A stretch of 13,610 bases of DNA. It comes from Coxiellaceae bacterium UBA6002. GTDB lineage: Bacteria > Pseudomonadota > Gammaproteobacteria > UBA6002. Below, piece after piece: positions 7,928-13,610 of this stretch (position 1 is the first letter of the stretch; each line of letters starts with the position of its first letter). The stretch lies in NCBI GenBank assembly GCA_002429595.1, contig DJAM01000001.1:1-13610 (forward strand), written 5' to 3'. Both the position numbers and the translations under genes were made by a program. Under the pieces are notes generated by a model that was not told where the DNA came from, ran no database searches, and saw only the letters and a list, made by a program, of their open reading frames with translations.

Positions 7928-7996
7928 CTCGGTGGTTTGCAGACTCTTTCCTATATGAAAATCGACTTAGCAGTTAGATAAACCATTGAGGTCGCT

Positions 7997-8587
7997 ATGA
8001 AAAAAATAATAATAATATTGGCAGCTGTGTCTTTTTGCTTAGGACAAGCAGTTTGTGCCTATCCAAGAAATCCAGGCGGTTTTTATGTGGGTGCCGAGTT
8101 AGGTGGGGGTAATCTTCATTATGCACACTCCAAAGCAGCTAGGGATGCTGGGGCACATACGGTAAGTGATAAAGGTTTTGCGGGTAGATTAAGTACCGGA
8201 TTTGATATTAACCAAAATCTTGGTTTGGAACTAGGTTTTCTGATGTATCAGGACCCTGAGTTCAAAAATGGTGGACGTAAAGTAGATTTTTCTCAAGACT
8301 CATTAGATCTTTTGGCTAAATTTTCGTTGCCGCTTTCATGTAGTGTGAGTCTGGTAGGTAAAGCGGGTATGGCTTATGTTTTTAGAGATAATGTCGAAGT
8401 TGTTACTAAAAATGTCACCACTAAACTGAATGACAGAGACAAATACTTAAGACCAATGCTAGGCGTGCAATTATGCTATGCGTTTAATTGCCGTGTCAGC
8501 GGCAATATAGGTTACTATAGAACTTTCGGAACAGAAGATTTAGAAGATGCTGATTTTTATGGGACAGGCTTAACCTTTAAGCTGTAA
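7997..8587 (+). CDS. Small outer-membrane beta-barrel protein (OmpA/opacity-like)
   Basis: The 196-residue precursor begins with a classical signal peptide: MKK, hydrophobic IIIILAAVSFCLG, and likely signal peptidase I cleavage after A21 (AVCA|YP). The mature protein starts with GGFYVGAELGGG (27-38), typical of the first strand of eight-stranded OmpA/opacity-type barrels. Alternating-residue strands follow (NLGLELGFLMY 74-84, SLDLLAKFSL 102-111, SVSLVGKAGMAYVF 116-129, YLRPMLGVQLCYAF 150-163, CRVSGNIGYYRTFG 165-178) and a final strand DFYGTGLTFKL. No peptidoglycan-binding OmpA C-domain is present. It would sit in the outer membrane; its role is unknown. Cysteines C115, C160 and C165 are unusual for such barrels. 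RBS GAGG (7988-7991) lies five bases before the ATG. The zinc-finger gene follows after 23 bases, so cotranscription is likely. Confidence 0.85.
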   Translation: MKKIIIILAAVSFCLGQAVCAYPRNPGGFYVGAELGGGNLHYAHSKAARDAGAHTVSDKGFAGRLSTGFDINQNLGLELGFLMYQDPEFKNGGRKVDFSQDSLDLLAKFSLPLSCSVSLVGKAGMAYVFRDNVEVVTKNVTTKLNDRDKYLRPMLGVQLCYAFNCRVSGNIGYYRTFGTEDLEDADFYGTGLTFKL

Positions 8588-8610
8588 CCCCGATTGAAAT
8601 TGGAGAACAC

Positions 8611-8823
8611 ATGACATCTAAGAAACAAGCGTGTACCACGATTCACTATGAAATTACCCAGAACGATTTACCATTATCCTGTCCGATGCCAAATATGCGA
8701 CTTTGGGATGCTCATCCTAGAGTCTTCCTGCCGATTGACGAAGTTGGCTATGTAGTTTGTCCTTACTGCAGTACCGAATACTATTTAAAAGATTTTGATC
8801 GCAGGAGAAGAGCGGCTGATTAA
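8611..8823 (+). CDS. zf-CHCC zinc-finger domain protein
   Basis: A 70-residue protein matching the zf-CHCC family, the bacterial relatives of the mitochondrial complex I subunit NDUFS6. The ligands are visible as C24 (LSCPMP), H35 (DAHPRVFLP), C50 and C53 (VVCPYCSTEYYL), and the family's conserved aromatic stretch EYYLKD (56-61) follows. The first about 18 residues are variable, and the tail is basic (DRRRRAAD). The cellular role of the bacterial proteins is poorly defined. The ATG at 8611 has GGAG (8602-8605) five bases upstream. It lies between the outer-membrane protein gene and waaF. In some gammaproteobacteria a gene of this family lies just upstream of waaF (recalled, not checked), so the context fits a conserved neighbourhood rather than a recent arrival. 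Confidence 0.9.
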   Translation: MTSKKQACTTIHYEITQNDLPLSCPMPNMRLWDAHPRVFLPIDEVGYVVCPYCSTEYYLKDFDRRRRAAD

Positions 8824-8828
8824 GGGTG
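8822..8828 (+). promoter_or_regulatory. Ribosome binding site deciding the waaF start
   Basis: AAGGGTG begins inside the stop codon of the zinc-finger gene and lies nine bases before the ATG at 8838. The alternative GTG at 8826 is part of this site and has no well-spaced Shine-Dalgarno sequence (nearest GGAG is at 8804-8807), so the ATG is preferred. Confidence 0.55.
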
Positions 8829-8837
8829 CTTAAAACC

Positions 8838-9884
8838 ATGACTGATTACCCAACATCCGCTTCAGATCGAATTTTAGTCATAGGTCCTGCTTGGATCGGT
8901 GACATGGTCATGGCACAAACATTATTCAAATATTTAAAATCGACCACACCAAATGTACTCATTGATGTCTTAGCTCCGAAATGGACCTTGCCACTCGCCG
9001 AACGAATGCCACAGGTCAACGAAGGTATCGTTTTGCCATTGGGTCATGGTGAGTTGAACTTGTGTTTACGATATAAGATCGCTAAGTCATTACGATCCAA
9101 GGGCTATCAGCAAGCGATTGTTTTGCCAGGTTCTTTTAAATCCGCGCTCATACCTTGGTGGGCAAAAATTCCACTAAGAACTGGATGGCTAGGTGAATGG
9201 CGTCTAGGTCTACTAAATGACTTTCGTCGTTTAGATAAAGGAGCACTACCACTCATGATTCAGCGCTTTGTGGCGCTAGGTCAACCTAAAAGTTCGCAAT
9301 TACCTGATTCGCTAGAACAATTTTATCCACAATTAAGCTTGGATTCGACGCTTCGACAACATACTCTTAGTAAACTTAATATTTCCGATAATCGTCCAAT
9401 TCTTGCGCTTTGCCCAGGTGCCGAATACGGTCCTGCCAAGCGCTGGCCGAGTGAGTATTTTGCGCAAGTTGCAAAAGAAAAAATGCAAGAAGGCTGGCAA
9501 GTATTGATTTTTGGATCATCAAAGGAAGTTGAACTCGCTGGAACAATAAAACAAAATCTAGACCAACATTGTCACAATCTTTGTGGTAAGACTTCTTTAT
9601 CAGAAGCAATCGAATTACTTTCGTTAGCGAAAGTAGTCATCAGTAACGATTCTGGCTTGATGCATATTGCAGCGGCAGTGGGCCGTCCTTTGATCGTAAT
9701 TTATGGCTCCTCTTCACCACGGTTTACGCCACCACTAGCCAAAAACGTGGCTATTGTAAGTCAAGAGCTAGCTTGTAGCCCGTGCTTCAAAAGAGTTTGT
9801 CCGTTAGAACATTTCAACTGTATGCGACAGTTAATGCCGAATATTATTCTTTCTCATATGAGTAGATTATTAAGTCATGGGTAA
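8838..9884 (+). CDS. waaF: ADP-heptose:LPS heptosyltransferase II WaaF
   Basis: A GT9-family enzyme that adds the second L-glycero-D-manno-heptose of the LPS inner core at the inner face of the cytoplasmic membrane. From the ATG at 8838 it is 348 residues, the same as E. coli WaaF, and it aligns throughout. Landmarks are ILVIGPAWIGDMVMAQ (12-27, with D22), LPLGHGEL (66-73), SFKSALIP (99-106), RTGWLGEWRLGLLND (114-128), CPGAEYGPAKRWP (192-204, with K201) and SNDSGLMHIAAA (269-280). The C-terminus has a cysteine group, CSPCFKRVCPLEHFNC (C313, C316, C321, C328), absent from E. coli WaaF but seen in many other GT9 proteins. Four extra residues would be added by a GTG at 8826, which has poorer ribosome binding. 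It overlaps waaC by 8 nt and heads the five-gene LPS operon. Confidence 0.95.
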   Translation: MTDYPTSASDRILVIGPAWIGDMVMAQTLFKYLKSTTPNVLIDVLAPKWTLPLAERMPQVNEGIVLPLGHGELNLCLRYKIAKSLRSKGYQQAIVLPGSFKSALIPWWAKIPLRTGWLGEWRLGLLNDFRRLDKGALPLMIQRFVALGQPKSSQLPDSLEQFYPQLSLDSTLRQHTLSKLNISDNRPILALCPGAEYGPAKRWPSEYFAQVAKEKMQEGWQVLIFGSSKEVELAGTIKQNLDQHCHNLCGKTSLSEAIELLSLAKVVISNDSGLMHIAAAVGRPLIVIYGSSSPRFTPPLAKNVAIVSQELACSPCFKRVCPLEHFNCMRQLMPNIILSHMSRLLSHG

Positions 9885-10914
9885 AATTCTGATTGTCAAA
9901 ACATCTTCAATGGGAGACGTGATCCATACTTTGCCTGCTATCACCGATGCTACTAAGCAACTTTCTAATGTCAATTTTACTTGGGTGGTTGAACCTGCGT
10001 TTTCCGAAATACCTACTTGGCATCCTAGTGTAGTTGAAGTAATACCTGTTCCATTTCGAAAATTCAGGAAGCAACCATTAGAACTAATTAAAAATGGCGA
10101 AGTTAAAAAATTTCTGAACTGCCTGCGCAAAGAAAAATACGACTACATTATTGATGCTCAAGGACTTTTGAAAAGTGCATTCATCACTGCGATTGCAAAT
10201 GGTTTGCGCTGTGGTTTAGATCGCAAATCTGCCTGGGAGCCACTAGCAAGCTTGGTTTATCAAAAAAAAGCAAATGTTAATCCAAAGCTTCATGCAATCA
10301 CGCGAATGCGAAAGTTATTTAGTAGCATTCTAGAATATCCCTTGGATGAGGATTCAACGCCTGAGTATGGTCTTAACCTAAAATTTGCCGGAAGTATCGA
10401 ACAAAAACCCTATGTCATATTTATACATGGTACAACGTGGTTAACTAAAGAATGGCCAGAATCTTATTGGACGCAGCTAGCAAAACTTGCAGTAGCGGCA
10501 GGTTATGAGGTGTTATTACCATGGGGTAATCTTGAAGAGCACAGTCGTGCCATTAGAATTAAAGGTGAACAAAATGGTGTCAAGGTATTACCTAAAACTT
10601 CTTTGTCGGAACTTGCAAATTTATTAGCGCATGCTAGTGGCGCTGTGAGTGTTGATACCGGATTAGGTCATCTTGCGGCAGCTTTAAGTGTCCCTACTGT
10701 TTCTATTTACGGGCCAACAGATCCTAATGAAGTGGGGACAATAGGTAGAAACCAATACCATTTAACGGTAGGGTTTAATTGTTCACCCTGTCGGAATCAA
10801 AAATGCGGTTACCAATTTTCTTCTTCAGTCACTCCGGCTTGCTTTGCAACGGTAACTCCAAGCATTGTGTGGCAACATTTAACACAGGCGGTTGAAGTTG
10901 CACCGAAAGATTAA
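9877..10914 (+). CDS. waaC: ADP-heptose:LPS heptosyltransferase I WaaC
   Basis: A GT9-family enzyme that transfers the first heptose from ADP-heptose to Kdo of the Kdo-lipid A acceptor. The 345 residues match E. coli WaaC in order and length. Diagnostic stretches are ILIVKTSSMGDVIHTLPA (4-21, with D14), YDYIIDAQGLLKSA (88-101), EPLASLVY (121-128), HGTTWLTKEWPE (184-195, with K191), LPWGNLEEHSRA (214-225) and SVDTGLGHLAAAL (258-270, with D260). D14, K191 and D260 occupy the positions of the known active-site residues. Like WaaF here, it carries a C-terminal CxxCxxxxC group (C302, C305, C310), plus C322. The ATG at 9877 lies within the end of waaF (8-nt overlap) and has only weak Shine-Dalgarno sequence, so it probably relies on coupling. 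It overlaps the following glycosyltransferase. Confidence 0.95.
   Translation: MGKILIVKTSSMGDVIHTLPAITDATKQLSNVNFTWVVEPAFSEIPTWHPSVVEVIPVPFRKFRKQPLELIKNGEVKKFLNCLRKEKYDYIIDAQGLLKSAFITAIANGLRCGLDRKSAWEPLASLVYQKKANVNPKLHAITRMRKLFSSILEYPLDEDSTPEYGLNLKFAGSIEQKPYVIFIHGTTWLTKEWPESYWTQLAKLAVAAGYEVLLPWGNLEEHSRAIRIKGEQNGVKVLPKTSLSELANLLAHASGAVSVDTGLGHLAAALSVPTVSIYGPTDPNEVGTIGRNQYHLTVGFNCSPCRNQKCGYQFSSSVTPACFATVTPSIVWQHLTQAVEVAPKD
10886..10891 (+). promoter_or_regulatory. Ribosome binding site deciding the GT2 glycosyltransferase start
   Basis: AGGCGG ends six bases before a TTG at 10898 but directly abuts an earlier TTG at 10892. The spacing therefore favours 10898 as the start. No in-frame ATG occurs near the conserved N-terminal strand. 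Confidence 0.4.
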
Positions 10915-11725
10915 AATCAGCGTTATCATCACTACGTATAATTGGCCGGGGGCTTTGAGCAGGGTATTGAGCAGCTTTACATGGCAAAGTGTTCAGCCAC
11001 ACGAAATTATCATCGCTGATGACGGTTCGGCGGAAGAAACAGCGAAAGTTATTGAGGTTTGGAAAAAGCAACACCAGACTCGAATAAAACACGTTTGGCA
11101 AGATGACAATGGTTTTCAAGCTGCAAAAATTCGCAATAAAGCGGTGGCACGTGCCAAAGGAGATTATTTAATTTTTTTAGATGGGGACTGTATTCCTCTA
11201 AGACACTTCACTGCAAGACACTTAAGGTTGGCACAAAAAGGTCACTTTGTTGCGGGTAATAGGATTCTTTTGTCTAAAAATTTAACCGATACGATCCTAC
11301 ATAGTCAAGAAACCCCATTAGATTGGTCAATGGCCCGTTGGATAAAACATCGCGTAATTGGTAATTGCAATCGTTTTCTCCCCTTGTTATGTTTGCCTAT
11401 TCCAAGGTACTGGTCGTTAAAAAAATGGCGCAATGTTAAAACCTGTAATTTAGGCGTCTGGAAAGATGACTTTATCGGTGTTAATGGTTTTGACGAGGCA
11501 TATCAAGGATGGGGTTACGAAGATTCAGATTTAGTGATTCGCCTATTAAAAAATGGGATTAGACGAAAAAGTGGTCAATTCTCAGTGCCAGTGGCTCATC
11601 TTTGGCATCAAGAAGCTAGCCGTTCTAATGAAGCAGAAAATCGGCAGCGTTTGCAAGAGTGTTTAAATTGTACAGAAACTCAGGCGCAAAGAGGAATTCA
11701 ACAATATCTAGAGGATGATTCGTGA
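10898..11725 (+). CDS. Family 2 (GT-A) glycosyltransferase, LPS core type
   Basis: An inverting GT-A glycosyltransferase that probably adds a sugar to the LPS core; donor and acceptor cannot be read from sequence. With the TTG at 10898 it is 275 residues. It opens with ISVIITTYNWPGAL (7-20) and EIIIADDGS (36-44). It then shows DDNGFQAAKIRNKAV (69-83) and GDYLIFLDGDCIP (88-100), whose DGD (95-97) is the metal/nucleotide-binding DXD motif. The C-terminal part has VNGFDEAYQGWGYEDSDL (195-212), typical of the galactosyltransferase-like C-terminal domain, and H234 and H237 in VAHLWHQE. The TTG start is inferred from ribosome-binding spacing; an upstream TTG at 10892 would add two residues. It overlaps waaC by 17 nt, and its TGA overlaps the next start by 4 nt. 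No signal peptide or membrane segment is visible. Confidence 0.88.
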   Translation: MHRKIKISVIITTYNWPGALSRVLSSFTWQSVQPHEIIIADDGSAEETAKVIEVWKKQHQTRIKHVWQDDNGFQAAKIRNKAVARAKGDYLIFLDGDCIPLRHFTARHLRLAQKGHFVAGNRILLSKNLTDTILHSQETPLDWSMARWIKHRVIGNCNRFLPLLCLPIPRYWSLKKWRNVKTCNLGVWKDDFIGVNGFDEAYQGWGYEDSDLVIRLLKNGIRRKSGQFSVPVAHLWHQEASRSNEAENRQRLQECLNCTETQAQRGIQQYLEDDS

Positions 11726-12957
11726 GTGTTTTAACCGCACCATTTGAATTAGTTTCAAGTACAAAAATAACGAGTGCCGCGAGACTTTGTGTACTGGTTG
11801 GTTTAACAAGTGTCATGCTTTGCGTTCCCTTCTTGAATAAGCTTTATACTGTTGCGGTTATTTTGTTTATGTTATCAGGTGAAGGTTTGCGAGCGTGGCC
11901 AACGTTAATCAAAAATAGGGTTATGATCTTTTCCTTGGTATTAATTTTCTTACTTGCTCTAGGCATGTTTTACACGCAAGGGAGTTTTCATTTTGCTTTG
12001 CGCCACTTAAATAAATATTTAAAACTTGCTTACCCCTTGTTTTTTATTCCGTTATTTTGTGACAAGAAGTTACGAAATTATGCGATTGTTGCGTTTCTGT
12101 TGAGTGTGATGGTGAGCGAAGTCTATGCATACCTTCACTATTTCCGAATTATCATTATGGGTTTAGGGCCAGGTAAACATTGGTTGTTTGTGCAAGATTT
12201 GGATGGTGGTTATGTCGTTTCATTTGCAGCATTTCTGTTAGCAAATTTAGCGATGGATAATAAAAAATATCGCTGGTTAGCATTGTTATGTTGCTTAATC
12301 TGTAGTTTTGATATTTTGTTTTTGAATCAAGAGCGCGCTGGCTATCTAATCTTTTTAGCATTAACAGGTCTTTTCTTATGGCAACGGTTAAGTTGGAAAG
12401 GGGTATTGGCAGCTGTAATTGCATTACCGATTATGTTTGGGGGATTATTTATATTTTCTCCGACGTTTAACAATCGAATTCATCAGGTTATTTCGAACGT
12501 TCATCAGTATCAACACGGTCATGAGCAAACTTCAATTGGGCTGCGCTTAGCGTTTGCTAAGTTCAGTTTCCGTGTGATCAAAGAACACTGGTTACTCGGA
12601 GCGGGAACAGGTAGCTTCGAAGAACTCTATCGCAATTCAAATGGGCCTAAATTAGATAATGATACTTGGCCAGCTCATCCTCATAATGAATACCTACTAA
12701 TTTGGTTCCAAATTGGGACACTAGGTTTGGTCGCTTTCTTAATATGGTTGGCGCTGGTTTGGCAAGCTACTTTGTCACTACCGACAAATGAAAAAAGGCT
12801 ATTGCAAGGCGTCTTCGTTGGATTTTGTTTATTAGGTTGTTGTAACGCGGCATTATTGGTTAATCCGGCTGGCGCTTTATTTATAACATTTCTATCAGTA
12901 TTCTTGGCAACTAAATACCAACCTACAGATTTATTAAAAGGTGGCAGATGCGTGTAG
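11722..12957 (+). CDS. waaL: O-antigen ligase family membrane protein (WaaL-type)
   Basis: A 411-residue polytopic inner-membrane protein with about ten to twelve hydrophobic segments (for example 22-38, 69-83, 103-112, 121-135, 163-177, 184-201, 208-220, 226-246, 325-347, 363-379, 383-396). WaaL joins undecaprenyl-linked O-antigen to the lipid A core on the periplasmic side. A large loop at about 247-322 carries R275 and the Wzy_C-type motif GAGTGSFEELY (293-303) followed by PAHPHNEYL (317-325), with H319, H321 and N322. The upstream LNQERAGY (201-208) supplies a conserved Arg. O-antigen polymerases (Wzy) share this fold; location among core transferases favours ligase. The start is GTG at 11722, overlapping the previous TGA by 4 nt, with GAGGA (11711-11715) six bases upstream. 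The gene overlaps the next one by 10 nt. Confidence 0.85.
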   Translation: MSVLTAPFELVSSTKITSAARLCVLVGLTSVMLCVPFLNKLYTVAVILFMLSGEGLRAWPTLIKNRVMIFSLVLIFLLALGMFYTQGSFHFALRHLNKYLKLAYPLFFIPLFCDKKLRNYAIVAFLLSVMVSEVYAYLHYFRIIIMGLGPGKHWLFVQDLDGGYVVSFAAFLLANLAMDNKKYRWLALLCCLICSFDILFLNQERAGYLIFLALTGLFLWQRLSWKGVLAAVIALPIMFGGLFIFSPTFNNRIHQVISNVHQYQHGHEQTSIGLRLAFAKFSFRVIKEHWLLGAGTGSFEELYRNSNGPKLDNDTWPAHPHNEYLLIWFQIGTLGLVAFLIWLALVWQATLSLPTNEKRLLQGVFVGFCLLGCCNAALLVNPAGALFITFLSVFLATKYQPTDLLKGGRCV

Positions 12958-13610
12958 CAATTATCCATCATCAGTTAAAATTAAAAGGAGGAATGGAAAC
13001 CTATCTCTTTAATTTAATCAACGAATTTAATCGACAAAAAGATGACGTCACAATTCACGTTTACAAAAAAGTGCGACTAAAAAATCCACCCTGTCAGATT
13101 AAGAGATATAATTTATTTTACTTGCCTCAAAAACTAAGGAAATTTTTTTTTGGTTGGCATCTCCATAAAAATAAAAATCTAAGAAATTATGATTTACGCA
13201 TTAGCTTAATGCGAGCAATAAATCAAAATATTTTGATTTGTGGTGGCACTCATATGGGGTTTTTAAAACAAACTGGAAAAACTCCAAAGCTCTTAGATAA
13301 TATCGAAATTAATCTAGAAAAAGCCTCGTATCAAAGTGCAGATTTAATCGTTGTACATTCGCATTCATTAACAAAAGAATTGCTAGAATATTACGAAGTG
13401 CCTAAAGAAAAAATAGTGTGTTTACATCCGCCGATCGATGTTGAAAAATTTAATCAACGATATCAAGGTGACAAAGTAAAGTTTCGTCAGCAGCTTGGGA
13501 TTTCCTTAAATAAAACTATCTTGCTATTCCCTTCGACAGGGCATGAACGTAAAGGCATATATCTTCTGTTGGAAGCGATTAAACGCCTACCAAGTTCGGA
13601 ATATGAATTA
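12948..13610 (+). CDS. GT4-family glycosyltransferase, 3' end beyond window
   Basis: An open frame of 221 codons runs from the ATG at 12948 to the window edge without a stop. The ATG lies inside the end of waaL (10-nt overlap), with AAAGG (12937-12941) six bases upstream. The N-terminus MRVAIIHHQLKLKGGMETYL is the first strand and glycine loop of a GT-B retaining glycosyltransferase. ADLIVVHSHSLTKELLEYY (131-149), KIVCLHPPIDVEKF (155-168) and FPSTGHERKGIYLLLEAI (194-211) are characteristic of the GT4 family, the last marking the start of the C-terminal nucleotide-sugar-binding domain. The catalytic EX7E region would lie beyond the window. By context it probably extends the LPS core (WaaG-like role possible), but the identity to WaaG is not clear enough to use that name. 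The visible half is intact. Confidence 0.87.
   Translation, partial: MRVAIIHHQLKLKGGMETYLFNLINEFNRQKDDVTIHVYKKVRLKNPPCQIKRYNLFYLPQKLRKFFFGWHLHKNKNLRNYDLRISLMRAINQNILICGGTHMGFLKQTGKTPKLLDNIEINLEKASYQSADLIVVHSHSLTKELLEYYEVPKEKIVCLHPPIDVEKFNQRYQGDKVKFRQQLGISLNKTILLFPSTGHERKGIYLLLEAIKRLPSSEYEL

Noticed and set aside
7887..7996. Search for a terminator between the 304-residue gene and the outer-membrane protein gene
   Set aside because: No GC-rich stem followed by a T-run was seen, so no terminator is called; only a candidate promoter is reported.
8826..8837. GTG start for waaF at 8826
   Set aside because: The GTG lies inside the best ribosome binding sequence for the ATG at 8838 and has no properly spaced site of its own; the ATG gives the same length as E. 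coli WaaF.
10829..11119. 96-residue minus-strand open frame across the waaC-GT2 junction
   Set aside because: Antisense to two clear glycosyltransferase coding regions; no motif.
12681..12971. 96-residue minus-strand open frame over the end of waaL
   Set aside because: It is antisense to the conserved loop and last membrane segments of waaL and has no family features.

Overview
The window reads as a stretch of chromosome from an AT-rich gammaproteobacterium. The order spoT-ridA-recG, the close match of SpoT, RidA, RecG, WaaF and WaaC to gammaproteobacterial proteins, and a lipopolysaccharide (LPS) inner-core operon support this. The AT-rich coding style, a Sel1/TPR-like helical protein of unknown role and palindromic repeats with an ATTCCC-GGGAAT core would suit an intracellular lineage such as the Legionellales/Coxiellaceae. 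That placement is an inference, not something the sequence proves.

Layout: all genes lie on the + strand. Positions 96-4833 hold a housekeeping block: spoT (ppGpp synthesis/hydrolysis), ridA (enamine/imine deaminase) and recG (fork-reversal helicase). A cluster of palindromic repeats sits between spoT and ridA, reaches into the last codons of spoT, and provides an in-frame open stretch just upstream of ridA. ridA and recG overlap by 8 nt. A probable intrinsic terminator follows recG. Positions 4948-7886 hold two translationally coupled genes that I do not recognise. The first is a 674-residue helical protein with Sel1/TPR-like segments. The second is a 304-residue, mostly helical, charged protein with a Pro/Gly/Ala-rich tail. 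They are the accessory part of the window and the best place to look for something undescribed.

Positions 7997-13610 hold envelope genes: a small secreted beta-barrel outer-membrane protein, a 70-residue zf-CHCC zinc-finger protein, then five tightly overlapping genes, waaF, waaC, a GT2 glycosyltransferase, a WaaL-type O-antigen ligase, and a GT4 glycosyltransferase cut off by the window end. Together the last five would add the two inner-core heptoses, extend the core and attach O-antigen. The cell therefore probably makes heptose-containing, O-antigen-capped LPS.

No tRNA, rRNA, CRISPR array, insertion sequence with transposase, or prophage gene was found. Noncoding gaps are short (95, 111, 114 and 110 bases, plus a 23-base gap before the zinc-finger gene).
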